Positions 23,760 through 38,906 of a stretch of 64,000 bases of DNA are shown piece by piece. A program made the translations under genes and the position numbers. The stretch is from Karstenula rhodostoma CBS 690.94 (Eukaryota; Ascomycota; Dothideomycetes; Pleosporales; Didymosphaeriaceae), in contig MU001497.1 of assembly GCA_010093485.1 (NCBI GenBank), positions 1,268,098 to 1,332,097 on the forward strand, written 5' to 3'. Positions within the stretch are counted from its first letter, which is position 1. Each line of letters begins with the position of its first letter. Under the pieces are notes generated by a model, which saw nothing but the letters and a program-made list of their open reading frames with translations, was not told the origin of the DNA and searched no databases.

Positions 23760-26700
23760 TTAATTTAATTTAACTTTATCCCTTATCTATCCTTTTACTA
23801 TAATACTATTATAATACTTAACTTTAATAATACTTTTAGTAGTCTTATACTATTTCTTTTATCTATCTTAATATTCTTTAAGATATTCTATATCTATAGA
23901 ATACTATCTATATCCTTTATTTCTATAGTACTTCCTAATATTTTCTAATAGAGTAGAAGTCCTCCTAGTACTAAAGTGCCTATTATATATAATATAAATA
24001 TACTTATCTAGAATAATATTATAGCTATAATAGATAGAATAAAGTATAGATATTCTTTTTTATTATTATTTTAACTAATATTAATAGGGATTTATAGGTA
24101 CTATTACCTCTTAAATTTACTTATCTTAAAGTTATAATATTATATCTTTTTATATTAAAAAGTATACTATTATTCTATATATTTTTACTAGCTAACCTAC
24201 TATATTCTATTATAGATACTATATAATACTCTTTTTATAATACCTTACTTCCTTATTAGTATACCTTTCTTAAGTACTATATAATTATTATAGGATAGTA
24301 TTAGTAGTATAAGGAGTATTTTAATAATTCTAATTAAGAGTATATTTTTTTTTATAAGGTTTTAAAGCTCTAGGAATAGGCTAAGTAGTACCTTTATAAG
24401 GCTAAGTAATTTAAGTCTATTATAGAAAATATTATTCTCCCCTTCTTCTAAAATTATATAGATAATAATAAATAAAAGTATTTCCTTCTATAATAGATTA
24501 TATTTCTAAATTAGTATAAAATAAATTTTTAAAATAGATTAGTTATATCCTACCTTTTTTTTTTTATATATATTCTTATCTAATATCTAAACTAATATTT
24601 ACTTTATAAACGCGTTTTTATATTATACTACCTATTCTAGCTATATATTATCTCTCTATTAATTAGTAATAGTAGGCTAGAGATCTATACTATTTTACTA
24701 TAAATATAGTTATTTACTTAATCTAGTTTTTAATATCTTTATAAATAGAAAATTAAAGAAATACTATATATATTATAGATAAAAATATTCTCTACTAACT
24801 CCTATTATACCTCTTTCTAAATACTATATTATTAGTAGACCTACTAATACTATAACTTAACTATATTCTATATTTTATACTCTATTATTTTTACTAAGTT
24901 TTTTATAGCTCTTTACCCTAATAAGACTAACCCTATAAAGGTTATCTTAGAATAACTATTATTTATTATATAAGGCCTATTAGATTCCTCTTCTAATATC
25001 CTTTTCTAGACTAAATATAATATAATTAATACTATATACTCTTTTACTATTATATATAGAGGATTTAGATATAAGATTTATTTAATTTATAATAGTATAA
25101 ATACCTATCTAGCCTACTCCTATATCCCTAAGTCTATAAGTATTAGATAAGGTATTAGACTTTACCTCCTCTAATAGTTCTATACCTAATTATAGTAATA
25201 AAAGTAGTAAGGATAAATTTAGTAGTAAAGACCTCTTTATAGAGGACTTTATAACTACTAAAGATTAAATATATTAGTAGGATCCTTCTATTTAATAACC
25301 TTTAGATTCTATAAATCTAGACTATCTATAAGAATCTATACTTCTACCTAAAGAATTAAACTATATATTAGTATTCTATTAGAAGTTTAAAAATATTTAA
25401 ATAAGTACTTACTCTATTTATAATTACTAGTAGTTTAACCTCTATATTATCTAGAAAGAGTATAATAACTATTACTAGAATTAGATAAAGAATAATAGAC
25501 TAGATTTTATTCTATTATATAGGAGTAGGAATAATATAGATTTAGGGCCTTTACCTTTATTATTACTACCTTTTATTAATATAGAAGAATACCTACTTAC
25601 TTAGGTCTAGGTTACTATAGAGATATATACCTATAGGGGGGCCTAATACTATTATTATAGCTATATTTATAACTTTACTATTAATATAATAATACCTTTT
25701 TCTTAACTTCTATAATTTCTTTAAAAAGTTAAAATTATTATCCTAAAGCCTACCTAGACTAAGGGGGATAACTTAGATTAAATTAATTACTAATTTAAGA
25801 AGGACTACTATATATACTATTCTATTATATAGTAGTAGTTTCTATTTCTAGTTATTTATTATTTTAGTTACTAAAATATTACTATTAATTATAAAACTCT
25901 TATATCCCTTTCTATTAATAGTTCTATTAAGTAGTAACTAGAGATTCTTTACCTTAGTTCTAAAGACTTTAGTTTTAGTTAAATAATTAATACTATACTT
26001 AATACCTCTTTTAGCTAGTAGTCTTATCCTTTAAATATAAATAGTATACTACCTAGTACTACTTTTATATAAGGAGGAGGTAAGAGTATATATAGTAGTA
26101 ATAAAGAGGCTAGTACTAAGGATAATATATATAAAAATAAAAATAAGCTTCTAGAGATTTTAGTTATACTTAATTTAAATATAGCTACTTTTAAGTTTAA
26201 ATCTCTTTAGAACTAAATTTATTCTTATACTAGCTATATTTACCTCTCTATAGAAGCTATTTACCTAATACTAATTATTAAGTTTATTAGAAATATTTAC
26301 TATCTAAGTTTTATATTCCTTTTACTATACTCTACTAGTATAGGTAATTATAATAAGCCTTATTTATAAGAAGTTAATTTTATTACTTATATATATTACC
26401 TTCTTTATTATAAAGATAAATATTTTACTTACTATTCTTAATTTTAGTTTACTCTATTTAATATAATAATATAAAAGGTATCTATAATATAAACTAGTTT
26501 TATAGCTAGGTAAGATATTAATAATCTTCTATTATAGGCTAAGGATATTTAGGCTACCTTTTTAGGGCCTAATTAAGGAGTATTACTAATTAACTCTATT
26601 ATTTATATAGGTACCTAGCTCTAGGGAATATAGCTATACTAGTAATAAGAAGGTAGAAAGCTTAATACTATAATAAATTATTATAATCTTAACTACCTAA

Positions 26701-29700
26701 TACCTATCTAATACTTTCTAGATTAAGTAGTTAAAAAGCCTTACTTTATTTATTACTTTCTTTATTACTAATAATTTTTAGTATAATCTCCTCTAGTTTA
26801 TACTATAATTTAAGGAGTAGTAGGTAGTAATTTTAAATATATAGAGGAGACTTACTTAGAACTTTCTAAAAGAATATCCTTATATTATAGCTTACTATTT
26901 CTATATTTAATTTACTATATTTAAAAAGTATATCCTTATCCCTTTTTTTAATATCTAGAACTCCTAAAATTACTATAAATAGTAGGGGTATAAGAGTACC
27001 TATAATTATAGACTCTACTATATTAGTAATACTCTAAATCTAGACTTAGAATTAGGCCCTTTAGCTATAGAGGCTAATATTAAATACCTAGCCTAATACT
27101 AGTCTAATACTATTTTAGTAACCTATTCTAAACTAATATAATTTAATAATACTATTATTCTAATTAATATTATAATACTATTATTACTTCCTTTTATAGA
27201 AATAAAGTTTAATAACTAGGAACTATTATTAATTCTTACCTAGTATTATATATACTAATATATTTCTAGTTATTATTTTTAGAAGAATACTACTATAGAA
27301 GAGGAAACCTATAGGTTTAGGGCTCCTTAGCTTATTTATTTATACCCTATTTTTATTATTCCCTTTAGAAAGTAATATAGACGCTTTAAACCTATCTATA
27401 ATTATATATAATTTAATTCTTTCTATCCTATATTAGTATTAGGCTAGAGGGCTAATATTAATATTTAAGTCTATACTAGTATAGCTAGTATAGCTTAGTA
27501 TATTAGTATATATACTTTAAAGACTAAAAAATATATTATTTTTTATATAAACCTTATAGTATCTATTCTTTCTTATCTAAATAAAGATTATACTTTTATT
27601 TTATTTATATCTAAGCTTATAAATAAAATAATTAAAGAAAGAGACTATTTAGTTTAAAAAGTTATATATATACTATTTAGCCTTTTACTTATATAGTCTA
27701 TATAGATTATAATAAGTATTAATTACTAGTCTAAAAAAGTATAATCTACTATATTCTTTTTTTATTAAGTCTAATAAATAAATAAGGAAGAGCTTAATCC
27801 TAATAGTACTCTATTCTAGAGTAGAAAATTAATACTTTAGAGATATAAAAAATACCTATCTATACTTAATAGCCTCTACTATATTAATTTCCTTTTATAT
27901 TTTAATTATAAGAGTAAAATCCCCTCTAGGTAATTTAGGGCTAAACTATATATCCTATTCTATTATCTATAGTACTCTCCTATATTAGATCTAGCCTACT
28001 TCTATTATATTAAGTTTATATTTTATTATTCCTTCTAGTATATAAATAATATTTATAACTTTTAAGGATAGTTATTTAAGACTAATACTAAGGCCTATTA
28101 CTATTATTATATATATTATACCTATAAGTATATTAATTATTATAGAGATAATCTTAATTAGGTAAAGATAAAGGACTTAGAATTTAAAGAAATACCTATT
28201 TAAAACTAATTTAAGTTAAATAAGCTAGTAGCTTAAGGACCTACTATTAATAGTAAACTAGTTAACTAAGATATATTAGGGTCTAGGCCTATTAACTATA
28301 CTAAGGACTAGAGTACTAAGGAATATAATAACTACTAGAATCTAAGTAATTTAATCTACTAGAAGTAGTTAATCTAGGAGTATTCTATTACTAGAGTAGA
28401 ATAGCCTAATACTAATTCTAATACTCTAGCTACTTAATAAAGGATTACCTTTAATATAGTAATAAATTATTTTAAAGTAATCCTTAATAAGAGGATATTA
28501 CTATACCTTCTTATTAATCTTAATAGGAAAGCTAGTACTAGTAAAACCTATATTATTAAAATAATTTTAACTTACCTTAATTAACTAGCTAAGGAAGTAG
28601 GTATACTATCTTCTATTATCTAATCTATACCTATTAAAATTATTATATTTCTAATTAATAGCTAAATAATTAATAGTCTTTTCTAGATTCTAATTATATA
28701 TATAGGAGGGATTATACTACTACTATCTACTATTATTCTATAGTAGTTATAGTTTACTTTCTCCTCTATATACTATTTTATTATTAATAAGAAGTTTATA
28801 GTTAGTCTTAATATACTAGTTTAGATTAGTATTTAACTTAGTAAGATCTATCTTTAATTTATATACCTCCCTTTTACTAGTCTAAATATTATTATATCTA
28901 GAGATTTTTATTAGTTACTACCTATTATCTAGTAACCTTTATATAATCTATTACTAAGTAAAGGACCTATTAATACCTATATAAAGTAGCTCTACTAGTA
29001 ATTCTTAAAAACTATTATTTTTAATACTATTTAATACTAATAAGGAAATAGTAAAGCTAACTTTTAGAATACCCTCTTATAACTTTAAGTTAATAAAAGT
29101 ACTTAGTAGGACTAGTTACTATTCTAAACTTATTATAAGGCTATTCTTTTAAATTTAGAGATAAATATTTTTTATAATTCTATATACCTCTATACTAAGT
29201 ACTATAAGGTTAATATAATTAATTATAATTATTTTTAGGACTAATACTAGCTAGTATTAGCCTACTATACTAAATATAATAACCTTATATATATAATAAT
29301 ACTATTAATAGAAGCTAGTAATCTAGAGAATAAACTTCTCCTTTTTATTAATACTAAAGTTATACTTCTAGCTAATACTTAGACTAAGTATAGTCTTATT
29401 AATAGAGCTATTAGTAAGGTTAATAATATTATATAGTATCTAGCTACTATAAACTATATAAAGGAACCCCCTTTAACTATTTTTACTACTTTTAATTAGT
29501 ATATAGGGCCTAGTCTATATACTATAGAGATAGGTAAAATAGCTATACCTATTTTTCTTATATCTTATAAATTCCTTTATAACTAAATAGTTATTATATA
29601 GGTCTAGTTTCCTCTCTATTTAGTATAGGCTATTATAGTATATAAGTCCTAAGGTTTTAATTTTACTTTAACTAGAATATTTATATCTAGAGAAAAGAAC

Positions 29701-32700
29701 TTTATTACTAGTTTACTATATATTACCCTATTATATATATAGAGTATTAAAAGTTTTATATTTAAAACTTCTTTTCCTTTCTAGTATTTAAGGTCTAAAG
29801 ATAGGAAATATATAAAAATAAAAAAGAAGAATAAATAATAAAGATTAAATTAGTTACTTTTATATTTAGGAATTATCTTCTAGCTATTATAAAGTCTAAT
29901 ACCTTTTAGTATACCTAATACTATACTTTCTACTAATTTATTATCTAGTCCTTATTTTTAATACTATAAAGTATATCTATAATTTAATTTATATTATTAG
30001 GTAAATTTTCTTTATTACTAAATATTATATCTAGAATATAAGTAGCCTCTTTATTAGTAAATCTACTTACTTTAAATATATAGTCCCTAACTTATTAGTA
30101 ATATCTAATACTATAGCTAATATTTTACTTATAAAGTAAAGTATAGTATATACTTTTTATATAAACTAGGAAGTAGTAGAGTAATATCCTCTTTATATAT
30201 ATTCTAGTATACTATATAGACTATAGATTAGTAGAAAAAGCTAGTAAATTAGACTATATAGAATAGACTAATAAGTATTCTCTCTTATTTAGACTATAGA
30301 ATTATAAATAGTAGGTAAGTAATTCTTAAAATCTTATATATAGAGAGATATTATATAGCTAATAAGGTTACCTTATATAGTATATAATACTATATTAAAT
30401 TAGTTAAGAATACTATAGTTTAAATAGGAACTTACCTTTATACTCTTTTAAGCTAATATTTTTTTTATTAGAATTAAATTCTAAACTTATATATCTAATC
30501 TAGCTAGTATCTATTTAATCTATATCTAGTAGGTATTAATAAGGTATTAGTTTTAAAATACTTATATACTTATAAATAGGAAATCTTTATCCTATAGGTT
30601 ATTAAGAAAAGTTTTAAAACTTTAGTAAAAATAGTTCTACTTCTTATATAGAGTTTTAAAGTATTTAGTAGTCTTATCTTTTATAATAATCTAGGTATTA
30701 AGTATAGTTATATTCTTAATACTAATCTTAGTATTAAAAACTTTTTATCTAAAGGCCTTCTAGTTTATTTTAACTTCTTCTTTTTTATTTCTCTTAAGAA
30801 TAGTAGATAAGTTAAGTAATTACTAATCTAAAGTCTTTAATAATAAGGCTTTAGTATTAATTAAAATATTAAGTAGTTAGGTAGATATTAATATTATTAG
30901 AATTAGAGTAAAGAAACTAGAAATATTAAAATACTAAGCTTACTTCTTTATAAACTACTTAGCCTTAATTTTACTAATATCTTAGCTAGTATAAGCTACT
31001 ATTTTATAGTATTAAGTAGTTCTAGTATTAAAGCTATTAAATATATTAGTACCTAATACTACTTAATATTTCTTTAACTTACTATATTATATTATATATA
31101 TTATTTAACTAGATATATAACTACTTTAGTATATTAGACTAGTCTCTTATTAGTAGCTAATTAATAATTAGCTATATAGCTAGTAGAAAGGTATTTTTCT
31201 AGAACTTAGAATAATATATATTATCTACTATTTTATTATACTCTATAATAAGCTCTTTACTAGTCTTTTTTATTTAAGTAGCTATATTTTTCTTTATACT
31301 TTTATTTAAAGAGTACTCTTTAGTACCTTTATACTATTTAATATTAAATAGGTCTATTATAGTAGAGGTATTAGGTAAGTATTAGATATAAGGTAATAGG
31401 TAGGTATTAGGTATAGAATAAGTAACTATATAGTCCTATAATATAGAGTATAAAAGAAAGGTAATAAAGGTAAATAGAAAAAGTTATTAATAAATATTAT
31501 AAATAAATTTTATATAATTAAACCCTACTATTATATATCTATCTATTAAGTACTTATACTATAAATACTAAAATATTTTTACTTATTTAAGTAAAGATAA
31601 ATATACCTTACCTAAAAGTAGGAATATTCTATTACTTTTTTTATTATATAGACTAATACTACCTAATACCCTATATATATTTAAGATAGTTTAAATATAT
31701 TAAGTTTTTATAGAGTTAGAATATATTTACTTTTTATTCTTACTATAAATACTAAGGCGCCTTTATAATTTATTTATTAAAGTAAAGGTAAATATATCTC
31801 GCCTAAAAGTAGAAATATTTTATTACTTTTTTTACTATATAAACTAATACTATCTAATACCTTATATATACTTATAATAGCTTAAATAGGTTAAGTTTTT
31901 ATAAATATAGAGTTCTTTTTCTAATTTATTACCTTTTACCTTTACTTTTTTCTAGTTTACTTTTACTTATATTATATACGCGCGCTAAGTAAGCCTATTA
32001 TATAATTTATATAAGTACTATAATTTTTACTCTTTTACCCTCTCTCTTCTTTACCTTAATACTATAAACTATTAACCCTCTTTAATTAATTCTACCTATA
32101 AATAATCTCTATAAATTTACTAGTATAGTATTATATAAAAAGATTAAGCCTTTATACTCTATTAATAGTAAGGGTAAGGATAAGGCTAAGACTTAAAATA
32201 AGTTAAGTATTAGTTCTAAGTATTAGCCCTATACTTATATATTATAGCTAGTCTATCTAGTTATCTAATAACTACTAAAACCCTTTATAAGACTACTACT
32301 TCTAGTTTACCTACTAAGGCTTAGTAATCTACTCTAACTATTAGTAGTATTAAAAAGCCTTATTACTATAAATCTAGTAGTAAGTATAGTACTAGTATTA
32401 GGCTAGTATTAGGCTAATATTCTTTAGCTATAGCTTTTTATAAGATTTATTAGTTCTAGAAGAATACTAACTTATTTATCCCTAAGCTACTATTCTAGTG
32501 CCTAGTAAGGGAGATAGCTATTAATTATAATATCTTCTACTTTACCTACTATACTCTCCCTAAGACTATTAATAAAAACTTAGTCTATAGTTTTTATTTC
32601 TAGCCTAATACTATTATAGTTCTTTAAGAAGTCTCTAAGGCCTTTCTAGTTTATTTTTTTAAGTATAAGTACTAGTTCTAGTATTAGGCTCTATTATATT

Positions 32701-33060
32701 TATTAACTAAATTTAGGTATACTACTAGCCTATATCTATACTAAGTATATTATTATTATAAAATATAATATCTAGTATATTTACTAACTTACTAGGATAA
32801 TTAATCCTTACTAGAATATATTATTTTAGTTTATCTAGCGCTAGGCTTATATATAAGTATTAGGCTAGATATTAGAACTAATACCTCTATTTACTAATTA
32901 TATTTTAGGGTATTTATATATAAAGAATAAAGTTTATAATAGTAATAAGTTTTTATTAATTAGGTTTTTAAGGAAAATACTACTCTCTAGAGTTTAGTAG
33001 GTAATTTAGTACTACCTTAATAGTAGTATAATACTAGGTAAAATACCTCTTTAGTATAGT
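23760..33060 (-). pseudogene. Degraded long coding region of element L (copy A)
   Basis: Minus-strand frames give protein-like text broken mainly by TAA/TAG, parallel to L-B for 23,760-31,370. The extra 5' part (about 32,050-33,050) also reads better on minus than on plus, with stretches such as SLRESIVGKVEDIIIN. It may be the first ORF of L. No domain is recognised with confidence. The large coding capacity (more than 2,000 codons if continuous) argues for an autonomous element. Confidence 0.4.
31560..31905. repeat. Imperfect direct repeat of about 150 bp
   Basis: Two similar blocks, about 31,560-31,715 and 31,778-31,905, share CCTAAAAGTAGRAATATT, ACTAATACTAYCTAATACC and TTAAGTTTTTATA. They lie between the two coding parts of L and could be an intergenic or promoter duplication. 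Confidence 0.6.
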
Positions 33061-33224
33061 TAGATAGTTCTAGCCTATTTAGCCCTACTAACTATACTTT
33101 CTTAAATTTTTTTTTTTTCTATACTATAATTCTTATATAGTTACTATATACTTCCTCTTTTATCTTTATAGGTAATAAGGGTTTATTATAAATATACTAA
33201 TTTAGTTTATATAGATTAGTAATA

Positions 33225-36200
33225 TATTTTTTATTTTCTAGTAGGTCTACCCTATAAATAGCTAAGAGATAGACTTATAAGAGGCTATATATACTTTTAA
33301 ATATAATATATCTACTCCTTATAAGTATTATACTTTATAGTAACTCTATAAAATAGGCCTAAATATTAATTATTATAGTATAGATTAGTAGTAGTCTAAT
33401 TTTAATTACCCTAAGAAGTATTTATATAGTTATAATAAGTTTTTTAAAATTAAGAAATTTCTTATTTATAGTTAGGGTAGCTTTAGATATAGGTATTTTA
33501 AATACTCTAATATATTAGAAATATAGTAGTATACTTAGTTTTATAAGCTCTTTAATTAGATACTTAATATATTTAAGTAGAATAAATTTTTTTTATTTTT
33601 TTTTTATTTTTTCTTTTATTCTCTAGTTAAAAAGTATTTTTTATAATTAAATCTAATAAATCTTTATTTACTTTACTTCTTTTATATTTATAATTATAAA
33701 ACTTATATCTTAAAGGTTAAATAGCTATATAAATTTAATAAACTACTATTTTAATAGTACTTTTATTAAGCTATTTATAGGTATTTTACTTATTTTAAGA
33801 TATAAAACCTTAAATAATCCTTTTATATATTCTTATTATAGCTATATATTCTAGATATTAATATAGTAAAGGTATATAGTAATTCTTTTATTTTTTCTAA
33901 TTACTAGTCTAATTATCTACTAGTTATTATAGTAGATTTATTAGAGTAATCCTAAGTCTAGTATAAGTTTAGTAAAAAAGTACTTTAAAACTATTATTTC
34001 TTTATTAATATACTCTAGAGTAAGAAGCTCTACTTCTATAGTTAAAATTATAATTATACTTTAATAAGCTATCTTCTATAGAATAGTACTACTAAATAGT
34101 AAAGTAATATACCTATAAAATAATTATTTTATTAATAGATTATCTATAAAAGATATATTTCTATAGATAAGTAGGTTTAGACTATTATATCTACTAAACT
34201 AAATTACTTTCTAGCGTATCCTATAGAGGTATAAAATTACTTAATTAACTACTACTTTATACTTTATACTTAGGTTAGTAAAAAAGAAGGATAGCTTTAA
34301 TATAGTAAATATAATATTTAATTATAGTATAATTACTATATATAATACTAATCTAATCTTTTTTTAATAACTCTTAATCTATTATAGTAATATTTTACTT
34401 TTACTTTTTTTTAAGCTTATTAATTAAGAAAGGAGTAGGTAGAAAGCTATTAGTTTTATAAAGTTTAAATTTTTTTATAATCTTATTAATATATATATTA
34501 TATATAAGTATAATTATCTAATTATCTTAGTTTCTAATTACTTATACTTTAAAAAACTACTTAATTAGTCTCTTATCTTTAATTTTATATTTATTTATAA
34601 CCTTATTCTATAGTATTTAAGCTTACTCTCTATAATTATTATAATATAAAAGTAGTATATTATCTATATAAAATAGTATTAGAATTTTCTAATTTCTAGA
34701 AAGGAATAAATAAGGCTCTTCTTTTAAAGCTTTAAGCCCTTTAGCTTTAAATAAGCGGGAAAACTCTTTATACTAGAGAAATAATAAGTTTTTTAAACTA
34801 TAAAGAGCTTAATTTAATCTTATATATATTTCTAGTATTTTAAACCTATCTAGAAGTTTATAGGTTATAGAATTATCTATTATAATTATAATATTTAGAA
34901 ATACTTCTATAATATTATATTATTTAATCTTAAGGTTAAACTCTATAGTAATTATTATTACTACTTAAAATAACCTTACTATAAGTATAGTAGTATAGAT
35001 TAAGTATAGAATATTTTTTAGTTAAAAGTCCCTTTTAACTATAATATAAGCTTTATAATTCTTAAATTAACTATTCTAATTAAGCTTATATATAAATATC
35101 TATTTTAATAGAAGTAGGTATTCTATTACTTATAATTAAAGTAGTTTTATTTAAGTTCCTTTCTACTATAGGGTAGTAATCTCTTTAATTATAGCCTATT
35201 TAAATAGCTTTTCTAAAGAATAAGAAAATAGATATTTCTAGAATATTAGTTCTAATAATAGCTTATTTCTATATAGATAAGCTAGTAATATTACTAATTT
35301 TAGTTTCTTAAGTATAGCTATTATAACTACTATATTTAGTATTTTATAGCCTTTATACTTATTCTAGGTTTTATTTACTCCTAGTATAAATATATATATA
35401 AAGTTAATCTAGAAACTATTTTTTAAAGATAGATTTACTATTAGTATATATATACTAAAATTTAATTTATCCCTTAGTTAATTATTATAATCTATATTTT
35501 ATTATCTTAACCTTTAAACTAGTAAATACCTATTTATTAATTAGTTAATTTTAGATATTTTTTTTTAAAGTTATCTACTTACTCTATTTACTATAAGGAA
35601 GATACACTATTACTTTTAGCTTATTAGTAAATTTCTTACTTTATTTAGTAGTATAGAGTTAGTTATACTAGATTAAAAGATAGTAGTAGGGTTTTAAAGC
35701 TCTTACTTTAAAAAAATATTATTTTAAGGCTCTAATTTACTAACTCTTTTAGTTAAATTCTAATTCTAGTAGTTTCTAATATCTTTATAATTATATTAAT
35801 TAGTTTTTATAATATCTAGCTATAGTATTATATCTAGGGTTATAAGTCCTATATTTAAATCTTAGTTTCTATAAATTTTTAACTACTAGCTAGCTATATC
35901 TATAGCTTATATAGTAGTTAATATTATTACTTTTTAATTCCTTAGCTAGCTATTCTTAGAATCTATCTATTCTAATTCTTTACTTTTAAGTAATTACTTA
36001 ATATTTTTAATTCTTATAGTACTTATATACTTATTTAAGCTAGAAGTAAGATTAATTATATTAAATATATTTTCTAGATTATTAATTTTATCCTTATAAA
36101 TACTTTCTATAATTCTTAAAGTTTTTATTTTAAAAAGCTTAACTTTATATACTCTCTAATAAAAGGTTATCTTATTAAATATAATATTCTTAGTTATAAT

Positions 36201-38906
36201 TATTTAATTAAGTATAAAAACCTATATTCTATAAATATTAGAAGTTTAATAGCCTATTAAATACCTAATATAAGCTTTTAAATTTATTTTAAATCCCCTT
36301 CTATTATACCTAGCTTTATAATTCTTTATTAAAGAATATACTTAGTATTTATAGGTATAAATTCTACTCTAGTCTAGATAGAGATCTACTATTATATATT
36401 ATATAATTACTAGCTTATAGTATTAAAAGTATTATTAGAACTAGCTATCTAATATTTTATTTAGTAATTAGAAGCTATATATTATACTTAGGCTTATATT
36501 ATATAACTAAACTACTATATTTATAATCTCTAACTATAGCTTTATTAGTAGATTCGTGCTAGACCTTATTTTTACTATTTATTTAATTAGCTCTTTTCTA
36601 GTTTACTCTACTAAACTATTAGTTTTATATATATAAGGTAGTAAAGGGTTAATTATAATTTCTTTTTTAATTATCTATTCCTTATATTATAATATCCCTT
36701 ATTATAGAAGTATTATTATATTATTATTCTACTAGATTTATATAATTTAGAGCTAGTACTTATTCTTTATAAAGGTTAATAGATATTTTATTAATTATAG
36801 AATTTCTAAAAGTATCTTCCCTTATAAATTAAAATTATAGAACTTCCTACTAAATTCTTCCTTTATTATAAGAATCTAGGATTTAAGTATTTATCCTTAC
36901 TCTATATTAAATAGGTCTTATATAATATAGTAGAATAGATATAATAAATATTTATATAATTATTATAAGATTACCTTACTTATATATATAATTATATAAT
37001 ACTTATATTCTTATTATTATATTCCTTTAATTAATATACTATATATACTAGAAACTAGAGCTTATAAAGCCTTTTTTCTAAAGTATTCTAATTACTTATA
37101 CTATAGTTCTTTACTATCTAAGTAGGAGATATTTTCTCTTAATAGCTTAGATAATTAAATTATATTTATAACTATAGGATAAGAGTATATAGGCTTATAT
37201 TTAAAAAAAATAAAATTATACTTATACTATAGATTTATTATTATAATACTTTATTTAATTATTCTAATTCTTAGGGTATTATCTAAGCTAAGATACTAAA
37301 TACTAACTTTTTTAAATTAAGCTTCTAAAATAATATTTATATAAAAGTTCTTAACTACTTTTATATTTTTAAGTAGTAGATTCTCTAATTATTTTTTATT
37401 CTTACTATAAAGAATATTCTTAATTAGTTAATTTCCTATTCCTAAAATAGATAGAGCTTAAATTCCTATTTTAACTTAGTCTTCTATAGTTACTTTCTTA
37501 AAAGAACTAGTAACTAGAAGGTTCTAATTATTAATAAAGTAAATAGTAGCTATACTATCTAAAATTATACTCTTAGAAAGTAGATAAGAATTCTATATTA
37601 TATTATAGATTCTATTCTTAAAGACTTTACTTAAAAAATTAATTAGATTAATAAGAGCTATTATAATACTACTAAAATAGTTAATAGTAAGCTATTTTTT
37701 ATTATTTATTTTCTAATTAGTACTATTAATCTTAGTCTATAGCTTTAACTATTATAGGAATTTTAGATAGCTTAAAATCTTATTTTACTTTTTATTAGAA
37801 AGGTTAAATACTTAGAATCTATTAATTAGAGTACTAGTAATAACTATCTATAAGTATTAGTATTTAATTAGTTACTATTTATATTAGGTATTCTTATAGA
37901 AGTAGTTAAAATAATTATTATTTTATATATTATTAGATAATTCCCTACTAGACTTAGTAGTCTAACTACTAAATATTATATAGATACTAGTTCTTTTATA
38001 ATTAGGGTAGAGTAATTATTTCTAGATTAATACTAAAAATACCTTTCTAATCTTAGAAAGTATTATTATAGGCCTTCTAAATATCTTATTAAGTAGGATT
38101 TATTACTTAATTAAGTAAGACTACTTAGGGGTAATCTTCTTACCTAAAGCTTTAAGGAAATTATAGGTTATAAGTACTTCTTTAGTTTTTTTAATTAAGT
38201 ATATAATTACTTTATAGTAAAGAAGTTACTATTTTTTAAATTAAGTTTTTAGATTCTACTATCTACTCTTTACTTTATTAAAATAAGTATAATACTATAC
38301 TTAAATAAAGTTCTTAATTACTTCTTTAGTAGGTACTAAATTATTCTTTAGTATATAAAGTAGATATTATAAGGTAGATTTATTATTTTTAACTATATTA
38401 ATTATTACTAGAGTAAGGAGATCTTAGGAGATAGTAGTATAAATCTAGTTCTAGAAATTTTATAGTTTAGAATAGTATATCTACTAGTTAGAAACTATAG
38501 TATAATATTCTATAATTCTTAAAATATAGCTTTCTTTATTCTTCTTATATAATTTAAGCTCCTACTTATAATCTTTAAGATTATTTAAAGTAACTAGTTA
38601 ATATAGTTTCTCTAGAATAACTAGTTAAATAGGGTAATTATCCTTAATTAAAGGAACTATTAGACTATCTAGATTAATTTTAGACTAAATACTTTTAGAG
38701 TTTACTTAGAAATATAAGCTTATAAATTAATAAGACTAGCTTATTTAATTAATAAACTAGATTTAAGTAACTAGAATAGTTAAATTACTTATAGCTTTAT
38801 TAAATAAAGAAGACTTTTAGTATAATAGGAGAACCTAAAAGGGTATATTTAAGTAGTAAAGTATATAGAGAGAATTATTCTATATTCTAAGTACTAGACT
38901 TATAAT
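33225..38906 (-). pseudogene. gag-pol: CopiaA gag-pol relic
   Basis: Reverse-complement counterpart of CopiaB 44,272-49,765, reading on minus. The RNase H end is near 33,600, the reverse transcriptase about 34,300-35,500, with integrase, protease and gag towards 38,850. That order (gag-PR-IN-RT-RH) is typical of Ty1/copia. It is broken by RIP-type stops throughout. The RT part contains rare CpG/TpG survivors (GCGGG near 34,755; CGTGC near 36,556). It is the internal region of the split element and supplied the homology for recognising CopiaC. Confidence 0.75.

Larger units (their letters stand above)
23419..33224 (-). mobile_element. L-A: large unidentified transposon inside CopiaA
   Basis: About 9.8 kb interrupt CopiaA. 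From 23,419 to about 31,370 it is the inverted partner of L-B. The remaining 31,370-33,224 has no partner in the window but is probably the 5' part of L, because L-B is cut at that point by R2a. Coding sense is minus. The left edge is the conserved L terminus. The right edge adjoins copia at the TTTTCTAGTAGG junction. I could not read a clean target duplication, and the two ends show no obvious LTR or inverted repeat. If complete, L is the largest element here. Confidence 0.65.

Noticed and set aside
31950..33100. A separate plus-strand host gene relic
   Set aside because: The plus-strand frames are less protein-like than minus, and the region falls within the insertion that splits CopiaA, so it is more simply the 5' part of L.
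23419..33224. L as a Starship-type element with a tyrosine-recombinase captain
   Set aside because: I could not read the required catalytic residues, no cargo genes are seen, and 9.8 kb is small for that class; left unidentified.
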